The translations under genes were made by a program, and so were the position numbers. From Lichenicola sp964245345 (GTDB lineage: Bacteria; Pseudomonadota; Alphaproteobacteria; Acetobacterales; Acetobacteraceae), in assembly GCA_964245345.1 (NCBI GenBank), contig CAXTMS010000204.1, forward strand, positions 1 through 6,294: a DNA stretch of 6,294 nucleotides, written 5' to 3'. Below are positions 1-5,990 of this stretch, in pieces (within the stretch, counting starts at the first letter, position 1; each line of letters starts with the position of its first letter). The notes below the pieces were generated by a model. That model was given only the letters and a program-made list of their open reading frames with translations. It was not told the origin of the DNA and made no database searches.

Positions 1-2343
1 GCCAATCAGGATGTCCGCATACGGAGCGTTCACAATGAAGGGGGAAAGGACGGCGTCGACCGGGATGTTGTCCACGGTGAGGCCGGTGGCGACCGCGACC
101 GTCATCGCGGTGCTGGCGGAGATCGTGTCGGTGCCGTCGGTGATCGAGATGGTCTCGACCTCGTTGCCGGACACCGCGGGGGCAGGCATGAACTCGACCT
201 GGCGCAGGAAGGCCTGCAGGACAGAGGCCGTGCCGTTGATGGTCAGCGTGCTGCCGTCGGCCGACACCGCAGCCCCGGCGGTGCTCCAAAGCGACCCCAG
301 CGCCGGGTTGGACAGGGTGATCACCGCCGTCAGGATCTCGGAAGAGCTGCTGCCCGTCACCAGGAGCGACGGATCGGCGACCAGGGGCGCGTTCACGGTC
401 GCGGCGGCGGCGACGCCGGACAAGGTGAGCGTGTTGTCGACGACGACCGCCGTGCTGCCGGTGATGGTGCCGGCCGCATCGATGACCTTCGTAGTCAGAA
501 CCGTGCTGCCGAGCGCGCCGCTGGCGGCGACGAATTCCAGCGCGTTCAGCGCCGCCGTCAGCTGCGCCATGGTGCCGGACACGGTGAACACGGCGCCGTT
601 CGTCGACACGCTGCCGAGCCCGGTGCCGGCGACGAGCTTGCCCAGGGCGGCGTTGCCGAGGGTGACGGTCAGGGTGGCCTCCGTGCTGCCGCTTTCGGCG
701 AACAGCTGGGCCACGGAAAAGGGCTGCTTCACCGACGGCCCGATCAGCGTCTCGCTTTGCTGCACGCCGGTCATCAGGTCGTCCGGACGCGCGGTGGTGC
801 CGCGGTTCTCAAGGCCGGATTCGGAGTTGGACGGGGTAAGCGTCAGGCTCGACAACCAGTTGGCGACGTTGTTGAGCGAGTTCGGGTCGGTGGTCGAGTA
901 GATCACGTCGGTGCCGGTGACGCCGCCGTCCTTGACCACGAACTGGGTCGGCAGGGCGCCCGCCGCCTTGAGGATCGCCACCACCTGCTGGGTGTCGGAC
1001 AGGAAGTTCTCGTCGTCGCCGCTTTCCGGGGACAGGGTGATCGAGGAGCGCAGACCGTTCTGGGTGGCCCAGCGGATCTCCTCCTCGATGCTCTGCTGGT
1101 AGGCCGGCTCGCGGGCCAGGAAGAACCAGGACGGCATGTCGAAGGTGATGCCGCCACTGTAGAGGGCGGCGGCCCGGACATAGGCGGTGGCGTCGGAGGT
1201 GGCGAAGTCGACGGTTTCGAACTCCGACAGCATCGGCGCCAGGTTCAGGATGCCGACGGCGCGCGCGCTGTCGACATAGGCCTTCCAGTTGGCGAGGTCC
1301 TCCGCGGTCCAGATGTAGTCGTTGTAGGTGTTGACGTCGGCCTCGGTCGGCACGTAGCCCTGGGAGGTGGTGAACAGGACCGCCTGCGCGTCGGTGAAGA
1401 AGCCGGTGTTGCTGCCGAGCGCGGTGACGTGCTCCTGGTCGGCCGCCGCCGTCACGCCCTGCGTGGTGATGGCGCTGGACCCGGCTATGACGACCCCGTC
1501 GGGAAGGTTGCCGCTGGTAATCGAGTTCGCCGCCGCATCCTCGGCCTGTTCCTGCAGCACGATCCCGTTGGCGGTGGTGGCGGTGGCGGCGGTGACCGAG
1601 GCGATCGGCACGGTGAGGGTGCCGCCCGCCTTGAGCACGTAGTAGCCGGAGCTGGAGTCGGCGTCGGTGGCGACGAAGCCGCTGATGGTCGGATCGACGC
1701 CGATCTGGTAGCTGCCGCCGGATCCGGTGACGACCACCCCTTCATAGATGATCTGGCTGGTGCCGGAGTTGTTGACCAGGGTGACGGTGCCGGCACCCCA
1801 TTGCGGAGCAGGGGTGATCAGGCTCGAGGCGGTGACGGCGGCGCCCGGGATTGCGATCTGCGTGACCTGGTTCGCCAGCAGGTTGCCGGACGGGCCGTCC
1901 AGCAGCGCCTGCGCGTAGAGCGTGAGCGACTGGCCCGGCTGGATGGTGTAGCCGCCCAACGTGCCGTCGCCGGTGCCGCCGGCCGACCAGCCGGCCGCCA
2001 GGCGCGGCATCTCGTTGATCTGGTACTGAACGCCGCTGGCCGACGACACCAGCTGCCCGACCGGCACGGTGATCGCGGCGGCGCTGGTGTTGGCGATCGT
2101 CACCGACATGATGGCCATCGGCTCGGTCTGCGACAGTTCCACCAGGCCGGAACCGGTGCCGGCCCATTCGGACAGGAGAGATTGCTCGGTGCCGTCCTCG
2201 AACGAGGTGACGACGCCGCTCATGTGGCCGTAGAAGCTGACATCGCCATCGGCCAGCAGCGGGTTGGCAATCGCGGCGTCGGCGAGGTCATTCAGGTCGA
2301 GCGAGCTGCCGACAAAGATGGTGGATGCGGCATTGGTCGACAT
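1..2343 (-). CDS. Large secreted/surface beta-repeat protein with barrel-like middle domain (partial, 3' end missing)
   Basis: The reading frame is open from ATG at 2343 to the left edge: 781 codons without a stop, so the C-terminus is missing. GGAG lies 5 nt before the ATG. The N-terminus (MSTNAASTIFVG...) has no Sec signal peptide, which fits type I secretion, whose signal would be in the missing C-terminus. Residues 1-330 are rich in Gly, Ser, Thr, Ala and Val and look like beta-sandwich. Residues 331-500 differ: aromatic and charged, with WTAEDLANWK near 345-354, SGGITFDMP near 396-404 and SPESGDDENF from 438, resembling part of a TIM-barrel glycoside hydrolase. From about 537 come cadherin/Ig-like repeats: repeat 1 (537-636), repeat 2 (637-754) and the start of a third (755 on). 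Both full repeats carry the pattern TxxLxNxALGxL...G...F/LT(V/I)xGT...LxxF/L, typical of large alphaproteobacterial type I-secreted adhesins. The role is inferred: adhesin or extracellular matrix protein, possibly sugar-active. The gene is certain; the function is not. Confidence 0.85.
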   Translation of the reverse strand, partial: MSTNAASTIFVGSSLDLNDLADAAIANPLLADGDVSFYGHMSGVVTSFEDGTEQSLLSEWAGTGSGLVELSQTEPMAIMSVTIANTSAAAITVPVGQLVSSASGVQYQINEMPRLAAGWSAGGTGDGTLGGYTIQPGQSLTLYAQALLDGPSGNLLANQVTQIAIPGAAVTASSLITPAPQWGAGTVTLVNNSGTSQIIYEGVVVTGSGGSYQIGVDPTISGFVATDADSSSGYYVLKAGGTLTVPIASVTAATATTANGIVLQEQAEDAAANSITSGNLPDGVVIAGSSAITTQGVTAAADQEHVTALGSNTGFFTDAQAVLFTTSQGYVPTEADVNTYNDYIWTAEDLANWKAYVDSARAVGILNLAPMLSEFETVDFATSDATAYVRAAALYSGGITFDMPSWFFLAREPAYQQSIEEEIRWATQNGLRSSITLSPESGDDENFLSDTQQVVAILKAAGALPTQFVVKDGGVTGTDVIYSTTDPNSLNNVANWLSSLTLTPSNSESGLENRGTTARPDDLMTGVQQSETLIGPSVKQPFSVAQLFAESGSTEATLTVTLGNAALGKLVAGTGLGSVSTNGAVFTVSGTMAQLTAALNALEFVAASGALGSTVLTTKVIDAAGTITGSTAVVVDNTLTLSGVAAAATVNAPLVADPSLLVTGSSSSEILTAVITLSNPALGSLWSTAGAAVSADGSTLTINGTASVLQAFLRQVEFMPAPAVSGNEVETISITDGTDTISASTAMTVAVATGLTVDNIPVDAVLSPFIVNAPYADILIG

Positions 2344-2348
2344 GAGAA

Positions 2349-2352
2349 CTCC
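2349..2352 (-). promoter_or_regulatory. Ribosome binding site of the large secreted protein
   Basis: GGAG on the minus strand, 5 nt upstream of the ATG at 2343. It supports this start, which is also the first ATG after the candidate promoter. Confidence 0.6.
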
Positions 2353-2358
2353 AGGGCC

Positions 2359-2401
2359 AAACGTTAAACAGAGCCGGCGCTACCGTTATAGAAACGTTAA
2401 A
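2359..2401. repeat. Paired 10-bp direct repeats AAACGTTAAA (probable operator)
   Basis: Identical copies of AAACGTTAAA occur at 2359-2368 and 2392-2401, with starts 33 bp apart (about three helical turns, so on the same DNA face). Each contains the palindrome AACGTT and stands out from the GC-rich surroundings. One copy is inside the -35/-10 spacer of the minus-strand promoter, the other about 10-20 bp past the predicted start. The region also reads TTAT-N7-TTAA (2386-2400), one base from the CtrA consensus TTAA-N7-TTAA of alphaproteobacteria. Which protein binds, if any, is not known from the sequence. Confidence 0.5.
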
Positions 2402-2412
2402 GCGCATTCCAA
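2385..2412 (-). promoter_or_regulatory. Candidate sigma-70-type promoter for the large secreted protein
   Basis: On the minus strand, TTGGAA (2412-2407, 4 of 6 matches to TTGACA) is followed after 16 nt by TATAAC (2390-2385, 5 of 6 matches to TATAAT). Transcription would start near 2378, giving a leader of about 35 nt that contains the GGAG. One AAACGTTAAA box fills the spacer and the other falls just downstream of the predicted start, which is where a repressor or response regulator would act. This is by eye only; no transcript data. Confidence 0.45.
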
Positions 2413-2436
2413 TGTCATTTCTTGCCTGTAATCTCT

Positions 2437-2455
2437 TGCGGCGATTATAGCCGCA
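2437..2455. other. Small inverted repeat (6-bp stem, 7-nt loop) in the divergent region
   Basis: TGCGGC at 2437-2442 pairs perfectly with GCCGCA at 2450-2455 around the loop GATTATA. No T-run follows on either strand, so a factor-independent terminator is unlikely. It lies upstream of the minus-strand promoter and about 180 bp before the nuclease gene. It may be a protein-binding palindrome or part of the nuclease leader, or it may be chance. Confidence 0.3.
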
Positions 2456-2630
2456 GCTTCAGGGGCCTACCGGAGGTTGTAGCTGAGATCACGATTCCGT
2501 TAGCATCTGCAGGTTCTCCTTCGGGCTCAGTTCCAGCGAGAAGAGGCAGCCATCCGGTCGAAACGGGAGGTGGCCCGGTTCCTCGGGACGCCGTAGGAGA
2601 AAAAGGTGCCCGCTTCCTCCGGATGAAACG
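2456..2630. other. Leader/intergenic stretch before the nuclease gene, no clear gene
   Basis: I find no convincing gene here. A 70-codon plus-strand frame opens at TTG 2422 and ends at 2634, but it has no ribosome site and no recognisable protein, so I do not call it. GTTCTC (2513-2518) and GAGAAG (near 2538-2543) could form a weak hairpin. An AGGAG at 2595-2599 is the only good ribosome-site sequence, and it serves a tiny frame described separately. No strong plus-strand promoter is visible; TTGCCT (2422) with TATAGC (2446), 18 nt apart, is a poor candidate. Confidence 0.3.
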
Positions 2631-2634
2631 TTGA
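2595..2634 (+). promoter_or_regulatory. Chain of tiny overlapping ORFs leading to the nuclease start
   Basis: AGGAG at 2595-2599 sits 6 nt before GTG 2606, which opens a six-codon frame (MPASSG) ending at TGA 2624-2626. That stop overlaps ATG 2623 (ATGA), which opens MKR ending at TGA 2632-2634. That stop in turn overlaps the TTG start of the nuclease at 2631 (TTGA). The nuclease has only a weak GGAT-type site of its own, so ribosomes may reach it by re-initiation. The layout is seen in the sequence; the mechanism is inferred. Confidence 0.3.
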
Positions 2635-3785
2635 TTCGCACGCTGCCCTTCTGCTCGGCCCTGCTCTGCCTGGTCTTCCTGGCCTGGTCCGCCGGTGCCG
2701 ACCCGCTGCTGCACAGCGTGACCACGGTTGTCGCCTGCTCCGAGCCGCGGCCGAGCCGCAGGGTGCCGATCCGTCAGCCCCTGCTGACGAGCGGCCACTG
2801 CTTCCTGGTGTCGCCGGACCAAGGCTGGGAGCGGATCGGCACCAGGAACGGCCTGCTCCTGCTGCGTCGGACACCACCAACCGCCGGCGAGCCGCCGCTG
2901 TTCTTTCGTCCAGGCGACGTCACCGGCAGCAGCCCGATGCGGCCGCTCCCGTTCCACGCCGTGCGTCACCCTTCCCCTGGGCCGCTGCTCCTGCTGCTTG
3001 GCATCGCGCTGGCGGCTGCCGCGGCCAGCCTGCGGCCGATCGGCCGCGGCTGGATGAGGTGGCGCCGACGCGCCCGGGCGCTGGGCCTGGTCTCGGCCGA
3101 GATCGCGTCGCAGCGCGACCGGCTGCAGGTCAGGCGGCTGCAGCTGGTGTCGTCGGACGGCTACGGCACCGTCCGGCTGGAGAAGTGGCGTCAGGAGAAG
3201 CAGTACTTCTGCCGGACCAGGCTGCTGCCGCTGCTGGCGTCTCGTCGCCTGGACGAACAATGGCCGTCCATCGAGGCCAGGGTCCTACGGCACATCGAGC
3301 AGGCCGCGGCGTCCCGCCAGGACGATGCACGCGCCAAGGCAGGCGATCCGCGTGCGTTCCGCCCGGACATGGATCCGATCGACTACGAGCACCATTGTGC
3401 GCTCCTGCTGCGCCGGTCGGGCTGGGACGCGCAGGTCACCGCCGCCGGCGGCGACCAGGGGGCCGACGTGCTGGCCAGGCGGAACGGGGTGCTGCTGGTG
3501 GTGCAGTGCAAGCTCTACCGGAGCGCGGTCGGCAACGCGGCGGTGCAGCAGGTGTCCGCGGCACGGCTGCACCATCGGGCCCGGTTCGCGGCGGTGGTGT
3601 CCAACGCCCGGTATACCACCGCCGCGGCGGCGCTCGCGCGCACCAACGACGTCCACCTGCTGCATCACGAGGAGCTGGAACGGTTCAACCCGGACCAGCT
3701 CGGCCGGGAGCAATCCAGCCTGGGGCAGTCCAGCCGGGGGCAGTCCAGCCGGGGGCGGCCGCCAGGCGCACGATCCGCTCGGTGA
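2631..3785 (+). CDS. Membrane-anchored Mrr-family restriction endonuclease-like protein
   Basis: 384 aa. The C-terminal half (about 248-352) is an Mrr_cat-type nuclease domain of the PD-(D/E)xK fold. It shows the YEhHC helix with E253, the GGDQGAD strand with D279, and Q292-C293-K294 as the QxK lysine motif, followed by a VGNAAVQQVSAAR helix and an AVVSN strand; the catalytic set looks complete. Residues 5-22 form a hydrophobic signal or anchor segment ending in a possible AGA cleavage site. Residues 24-115 would be periplasmic and contain two cysteines (36, 57). Residues 117-135 form a second membrane segment. The very basic stretch after it (RPIGRGWMRWRRRARA) puts the nuclease in the cytoplasm by the positive-inside rule. 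Mrr-family enzymes cut foreign or modified DNA, so a defence or DNA-quality role is inferred. The TTG start is chosen because it gives the hydrophobic N-terminus; no in-frame ATG lies nearby upstream. The tail after about 360 is QSSRG-type repeat. The last 101 bp overlap pepT on the other strand. Confidence 0.82.
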   Translation: MIRTLPFCSALLCLVFLAWSAGADPLLHSVTTVVACSEPRPSRRVPIRQPLLTSGHCFLVSPDQGWERIGTRNGLLLLRRTPPTAGEPPLFFRPGDVTGSSPMRPLPFHAVRHPSPGPLLLLLGIALAAAAASLRPIGRGWMRWRRRARALGLVSAEIASQRDRLQVRRLQLVSSDGYGTVRLEKWRQEKQYFCRTRLLPLLASRRLDEQWPSIEARVLRHIEQAAASRQDDARAKAGDPRAFRPDMDPIDYEHHCALLLRRSGWDAQVTAAGGDQGADVLARRNGVLLVVQCKLYRSAVGNAAVQQVSAARLHHRARFAAVVSNARYTTAAAALARTNDVHLLHHEELERFNPDQLGREQSSLGQSSRGQSSRGRPPGARSAR

Positions 3786-4983
3786 GCCGGTAGGAGCGCT
3801 CGAACGCCGGCACAGGCAGGAACTCGAACGGCGAATGGAAATTGTGCGCCCCGGTGAAGTAGTTGGGCGTCGGGATGCCGCGCGCCGACAGCGCCGAGCC
3901 GTCGGTGCCGCCGCGCATGGCGATCACCCTGGGCTCGATGCCTTCCGCTTTGAACGCCGCCTGCATCAGCGCGAGGCTGCGACGATCGTTGCCGAGGCTG
4001 GAGGCGATGTTGGCGTAGGTGTCGGTGATGCGGCAGGACAGGGTGGCGCGCGGATGCGCGGCCCGGGTGGCGGCGACCGCGTCCGCGACCTCGCGCTTGC
4101 GCTCGGCGAAGCGCGCGTCGTCGAAGTCGCGGATCAGGATCGACAGCTCGGCGGTCGCGGCGTTGGCGGTCATGCCGTTGACCCAGCAATACCCGTCCCG
4201 GCCGTCGGTGTGCTCGGGCGTGTCGAGCGGGTCGAAGCGCCCGACCAGGTCGGCCGCCACCAGAACGGGATTGACCAGCACCCCCTTGGCCGACATCGGG
4301 TGCGCCGTCACCCCCTCGATCCGGATCGTCGCCTGCGCCGCGTTGAAGGTTTCAAACACGAACTCGCCGGTCTCGCAGCCGTCGATGGTGAAGGCGAAGT
4401 CGACGGGAAAGCGGGAAAGGTCGAGCGCCTTGGCGCCGCGCAGCCCGATCTCCTCGTCCGGCACGAACGCCACCACCACGTCGCCATGCGGCGGCCGCTC
4501 GCGTCGCAACGTGTCCAGCAGCGTCATCACCACCGCCACCGCCGCCTTGTTGTCCGCGCCCAGCACGCTGGTGCCGTCGGACACGATCACCTCCTGCCCG
4601 GCATAGGGCCGGATCTCGGGATGCTCGTCGACGCGAAGCCAGATGTCGCGCTCCCCGTTGAGGCACAGGTCGGCGCCGTCGAAACGGAGCCGGCGCGGAT
4701 GGACGTGCGGCGACAGCCCGACATCCACGGTGTCGACATGGGCGCAGAAGCCGATCCGGGGCGCGTCCGCGGCCGTGCCGGGCAGGCGCGCGGTCAGCAC
4801 CGCGTGCGCGTCGAGGTGGATGTCGGACAGGCCCAGCGCGTCCAGCTCCGCGGCCAGCAGGCGCACCATCTCCCATTGGCCGGGCGTGCTGGGCACGACC
4901 GTCGCGCGCGCGTCGCTCTGGCTGGTGATCGCGAGGTAGCGGAAGAAGCGCTCGACCAGGCGGTCGGGGAGCGGCAGCGTCAT
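3685..4983 (-). CDS. pepT: Peptidase T (tripeptide aminopeptidase, M20B metallopeptidase)
   Basis: 432 aa, cytosolic; releases the N-terminal residue from tripeptides using two zinc ions. The M20 metal and catalytic residues are all visible: H82 and D84 (AHVDT), D144 (GADNKAA), the E177-E178 pair (PDEEIG), D201 (TIDG) and H380 (TGAHNFH). H228 (VTAHPMSAKG) and the RGGTDGS loop (357-363) are also PepT-typical. The family usually ends near 405-410 residues, matching RLTERIVRLAA here; residues 410-432 are an extra tail of PGWTA-type pentapeptides encoded by the 15-bp repeat shared with the convergent nuclease gene. ATG 4983 is chosen, with AAAGGAG 10 nt upstream; GTG two codons earlier (4989) would have only 4 nt spacing and is a possible alternative. 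It lies 59 bp after rmd with no obvious terminator between them, so it may be the last gene of a gmd-rmd-pepT operon. The same frame stays open far upstream, across rmd, but that is GC-rich shadow. Confidence 0.93.
   Translation of the reverse strand: MTLPLPDRLVERFFRYLAITSQSDARATVVPSTPGQWEMVRLLAAELDALGLSDIHLDAHAVLTARLPGTAADAPRIGFCAHVDTVDVGLSPHVHPRRLRFDGADLCLNGERDIWLRVDEHPEIRPYAGQEVIVSDGTSVLGADNKAAVAVVMTLLDTLRRERPPHGDVVVAFVPDEEIGLRGAKALDLSRFPVDFAFTIDGCETGEFVFETFNAAQATIRIEGVTAHPMSAKGVLVNPVLVAADLVGRFDPLDTPEHTDGRDGYCWVNGMTANAATAELSILIRDFDDARFAERKREVADAVAATRAAHPRATLSCRITDTYANIASSLGNDRRSLALMQAAFKAEGIEPRVIAMRGGTDGSALSARGIPTPNYFTGAHNFHSPFEFLPVPAFERSYRLTERIVRLAAAPGWTAPGWTAPGWIAPGRAGPG
3696..3755. repeat. 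15-bp tandem repeat coding on both strands (nuclease and PepT tails)
   Basis: Two identical units CAGTCCAGCCGGGGG (3726-3740 and 3741-3755) are preceded by a copy with two changes (3711-3725) and a degenerate fourth copy (3696-3710, 11 of 15 identical). Fifteen bases is five codons, so copy number can change without breaking either frame. On the plus strand the array reads QLGRE-QSSLG-QSSRG-QSSRG at the nuclease C-terminus. On the minus strand it reads PGWTA-PGWTA-PGWIA-PGRAG at the PepT C-terminus. Confidence 0.85.
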
Positions 4984-4993
4984 CGGCACGAGG

Positions 4994-5000
4994 CTCCTTT
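4994..5000 (-). promoter_or_regulatory. Ribosome binding site of pepT
   Basis: AAAGGAG on the minus strand, a strong anti-16S match, 10 nt before ATG 4983 and 4 nt before the in-frame GTG 4989. It lies in the 59-bp rmd-pepT gap, showing that pepT has its own translation start even if transcribed with rmd. Confidence 0.6.
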
Positions 5001-5042
5001 GGAACAAGAACGGGTGCGGCGGGCCGGACGGCGCGTGCGGCG

Positions 5043-5963
5043 TCAGTTGTCCGCGATCCGCATCGTCCAATCGTCGATCACGTCGCGAAGCGTATGCTCC
5101 CACGGAACCTCCGGTGCCCAGCCGAGCGCGTCGCGCAGCTGGCTGGCGTCGCCGACCGCACGCGCGATGTCGGTGGGCCGGGCGCGTCCGGGATCGCTCT
5201 CGATCGTCACCGACAGGCCCGCCGCGGCCAGCAGCCCGTCCAGCACGTCGCCGATCCGGCGGGCGGTGCCGGACGCGATGTTCAGGATCGTGCCCGGCGG
5301 CAGCCGGTCGGCCTGGGCCAGGCACAGCGCATAGGCGCGGCACACGTCGCGCACGTCGAGGAAGTCGCGGTAGGGCTGGAGGTTGCCGGTCCGCAGCACC
5401 GGCTCCTGCCGGCCGGCGCGGATCAGCGCGATCTGCCGCGCGAAGGCCGGGATGGCGAAGTCCGGCGCCTGGCCGGGCCCGGCATGGTTGAACGGGCGCA
5501 GCCGGATCGCGTGCAGCCCGTCCGCCGCCATCGCCCCCAGCGCCAGGTCGGCGGCGGCCTTGGTGGCGCCATAGGTGTTCATCGGCGCGAGCGGGGCACC
5601 CTCGTCGAGCGCGCGTCCGTCGCGGAACGAGGCGCCATAGGCGTCGGCGCTGGACACGAACAGGAACGGCGCGCCCGGCGCGTGCGCACGGAGCGCGCGC
5701 GCCAGGTTGAGCGTGCCATGAAGGTTGACCGACCAGGTCCGGTCCGGCTCGGCGTTGGCGACGGGAACGGCGGCGATCGCCGCCAGGTGCAGGCAAAGGT
5801 CGGGCTTCGCATCGCGAACCGCCTGGGCGACGGCCGGACCGTCCGTGACGTCGCAGCCGAGCGGCAGCAGCATCGCGTCCGGCAGCAGCGCCGACACCGC
5901 AGGCGCCAGGTGCCGGCCGGCGAAGCCGCCGAGGCCGGTGACGAGGATGCGCCGCCCGCTCAT
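5043..5963 (-). CDS. rmd: GDP-4-dehydro-6-deoxy-D-mannose reductase (GDP-D-rhamnose synthesis)
   Basis: 306 aa, an extended short-chain dehydrogenase/reductase of usual Rmd length. It reduces the 4-keto sugar made by Gmd to GDP-D-rhamnose with NAD(P)H, in the cytosol. The Rossmann nucleotide-binding motif is TGLGGFAG (9-16). The catalytic set is a serine in SSADAYG (104-110) plus Y131 and K135 (YGATK). The substrate-side motifs RPFNHAGPGQ (156-165), TGNLQPYRDFLDVRD (192-206) and FARQIALIRAG match Rmd rather than GDP-L-fucose synthase. It directly follows gmd on the same strand with a 27-bp gap, which supports the assignment. The start at ATG 5963 is chosen because the glycine motif follows at the usual distance. 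No Shine-Dalgarno sequence precedes it; instead a 14-bp duplication places a second, out-of-frame ATG just upstream. A related SDR acting on another nucleotide sugar is the main alternative. Confidence 0.85.
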   Translation of the reverse strand: MSGRRILVTGLGGFAGRHLAPAVSALLPDAMLLPLGCDVTDGPAVAQAVRDAKPDLCLHLAAIAAVPVANAEPDRTWSVNLHGTLNLARALRAHAPGAPFLFVSSADAYGASFRDGRALDEGAPLAPMNTYGATKAAADLALGAMAADGLHAIRLRPFNHAGPGQAPDFAIPAFARQIALIRAGRQEPVLRTGNLQPYRDFLDVRDVCRAYALCLAQADRLPPGTILNIASGTARRIGDVLDGLLAAAGLSVTIESDPGRARPTDIARAVGDASQLRDALGWAPEVPWEHTLRDVIDDWTMRIADN

Positions 5964-5986
5964 GGCGACGGGCTCATGGCGACGGG
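5959..5986. repeat. 14-bp tandem duplication over the rmd start codon
   Basis: CTCATGGCGACGGG occurs twice back to back (5959-5972 and 5973-5986). On the minus strand each copy carries an ATG: 5977 (outer) and 5963 (rmd). Because 14 is not a multiple of three, the outer ATG is out of frame with rmd. The copies are identical, suggesting a recent slippage event. Confidence 0.8.
5960..5977 (-). promoter_or_regulatory. Five-codon ORF overlapping the rmd start (ATGA)
   Basis: The outer ATG of the duplication opens MSPSP and stops at the TGA at 5962-5960, which overlaps the rmd ATG as ATGA. It begins 13 nt after the gmd stop. It could hand ribosomes from gmd to rmd by coupling, or it could be a passive by-product of the duplication. 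Confidence 0.3.
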
Positions 5987-5990
5987 CGGC

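Noticed and set aside
1570..1594. GGTGGC-type simple sequence run
   Set aside because: It encodes an Ala/Thr-rich stretch of the secreted protein and is explained by codon bias (GCC, ACC); the units are irregular.
757..2367. Long plus-strand open frame (536 codons) opposite the secreted-protein gene
   Set aside because: It is a Gly/Arg/Asp-rich GC shadow with no recognisable domain; the minus-strand frame gives a coherent repeat protein.
2500..2620. Possible riboswitch (glycine-like GCCCGAAGGAG on the minus strand, cobalamin-like GC-rich segments on the plus strand)
   Set aside because: Only short fragments match; the paired stems and other conserved boxes of either class are missing, and no gene with a matching function follows.
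2422..2634. 70-codon plus-strand frame before the nuclease
   Set aside because: TTG start without a ribosome site, no recognisable protein; only its last codons matter, for overlap with the nuclease start.
2445..3260. Minus-strand open frame of 271 codons opposite the nuclease N-terminal half
   Set aside because: Gln/Arg-rich with no domain; the plus-strand frame gives a signal segment, membrane helix and nuclease.
4984..5042. Terminator in the rmd-pepT gap
   Set aside because: GC-rich with two CGCCGCAC copies in direct orientation, but no convincing hairpin followed by a T-run.
3325..5334. Plus-strand open frame of 669 codons across the nuclease end, pepT and rmd
   Set aside because: Arg/His-rich antisense shadow; pepT and rmd on the minus strand have full catalytic motifs.
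4984..5796. Upstream extension of the pepT frame giving a 703-residue protein
   Set aside because: The extension overlaps rmd in another frame, is Arg/Ala/Pro-rich, and PepT's conserved N-terminus begins at ATG 4983 behind a ribosome site.
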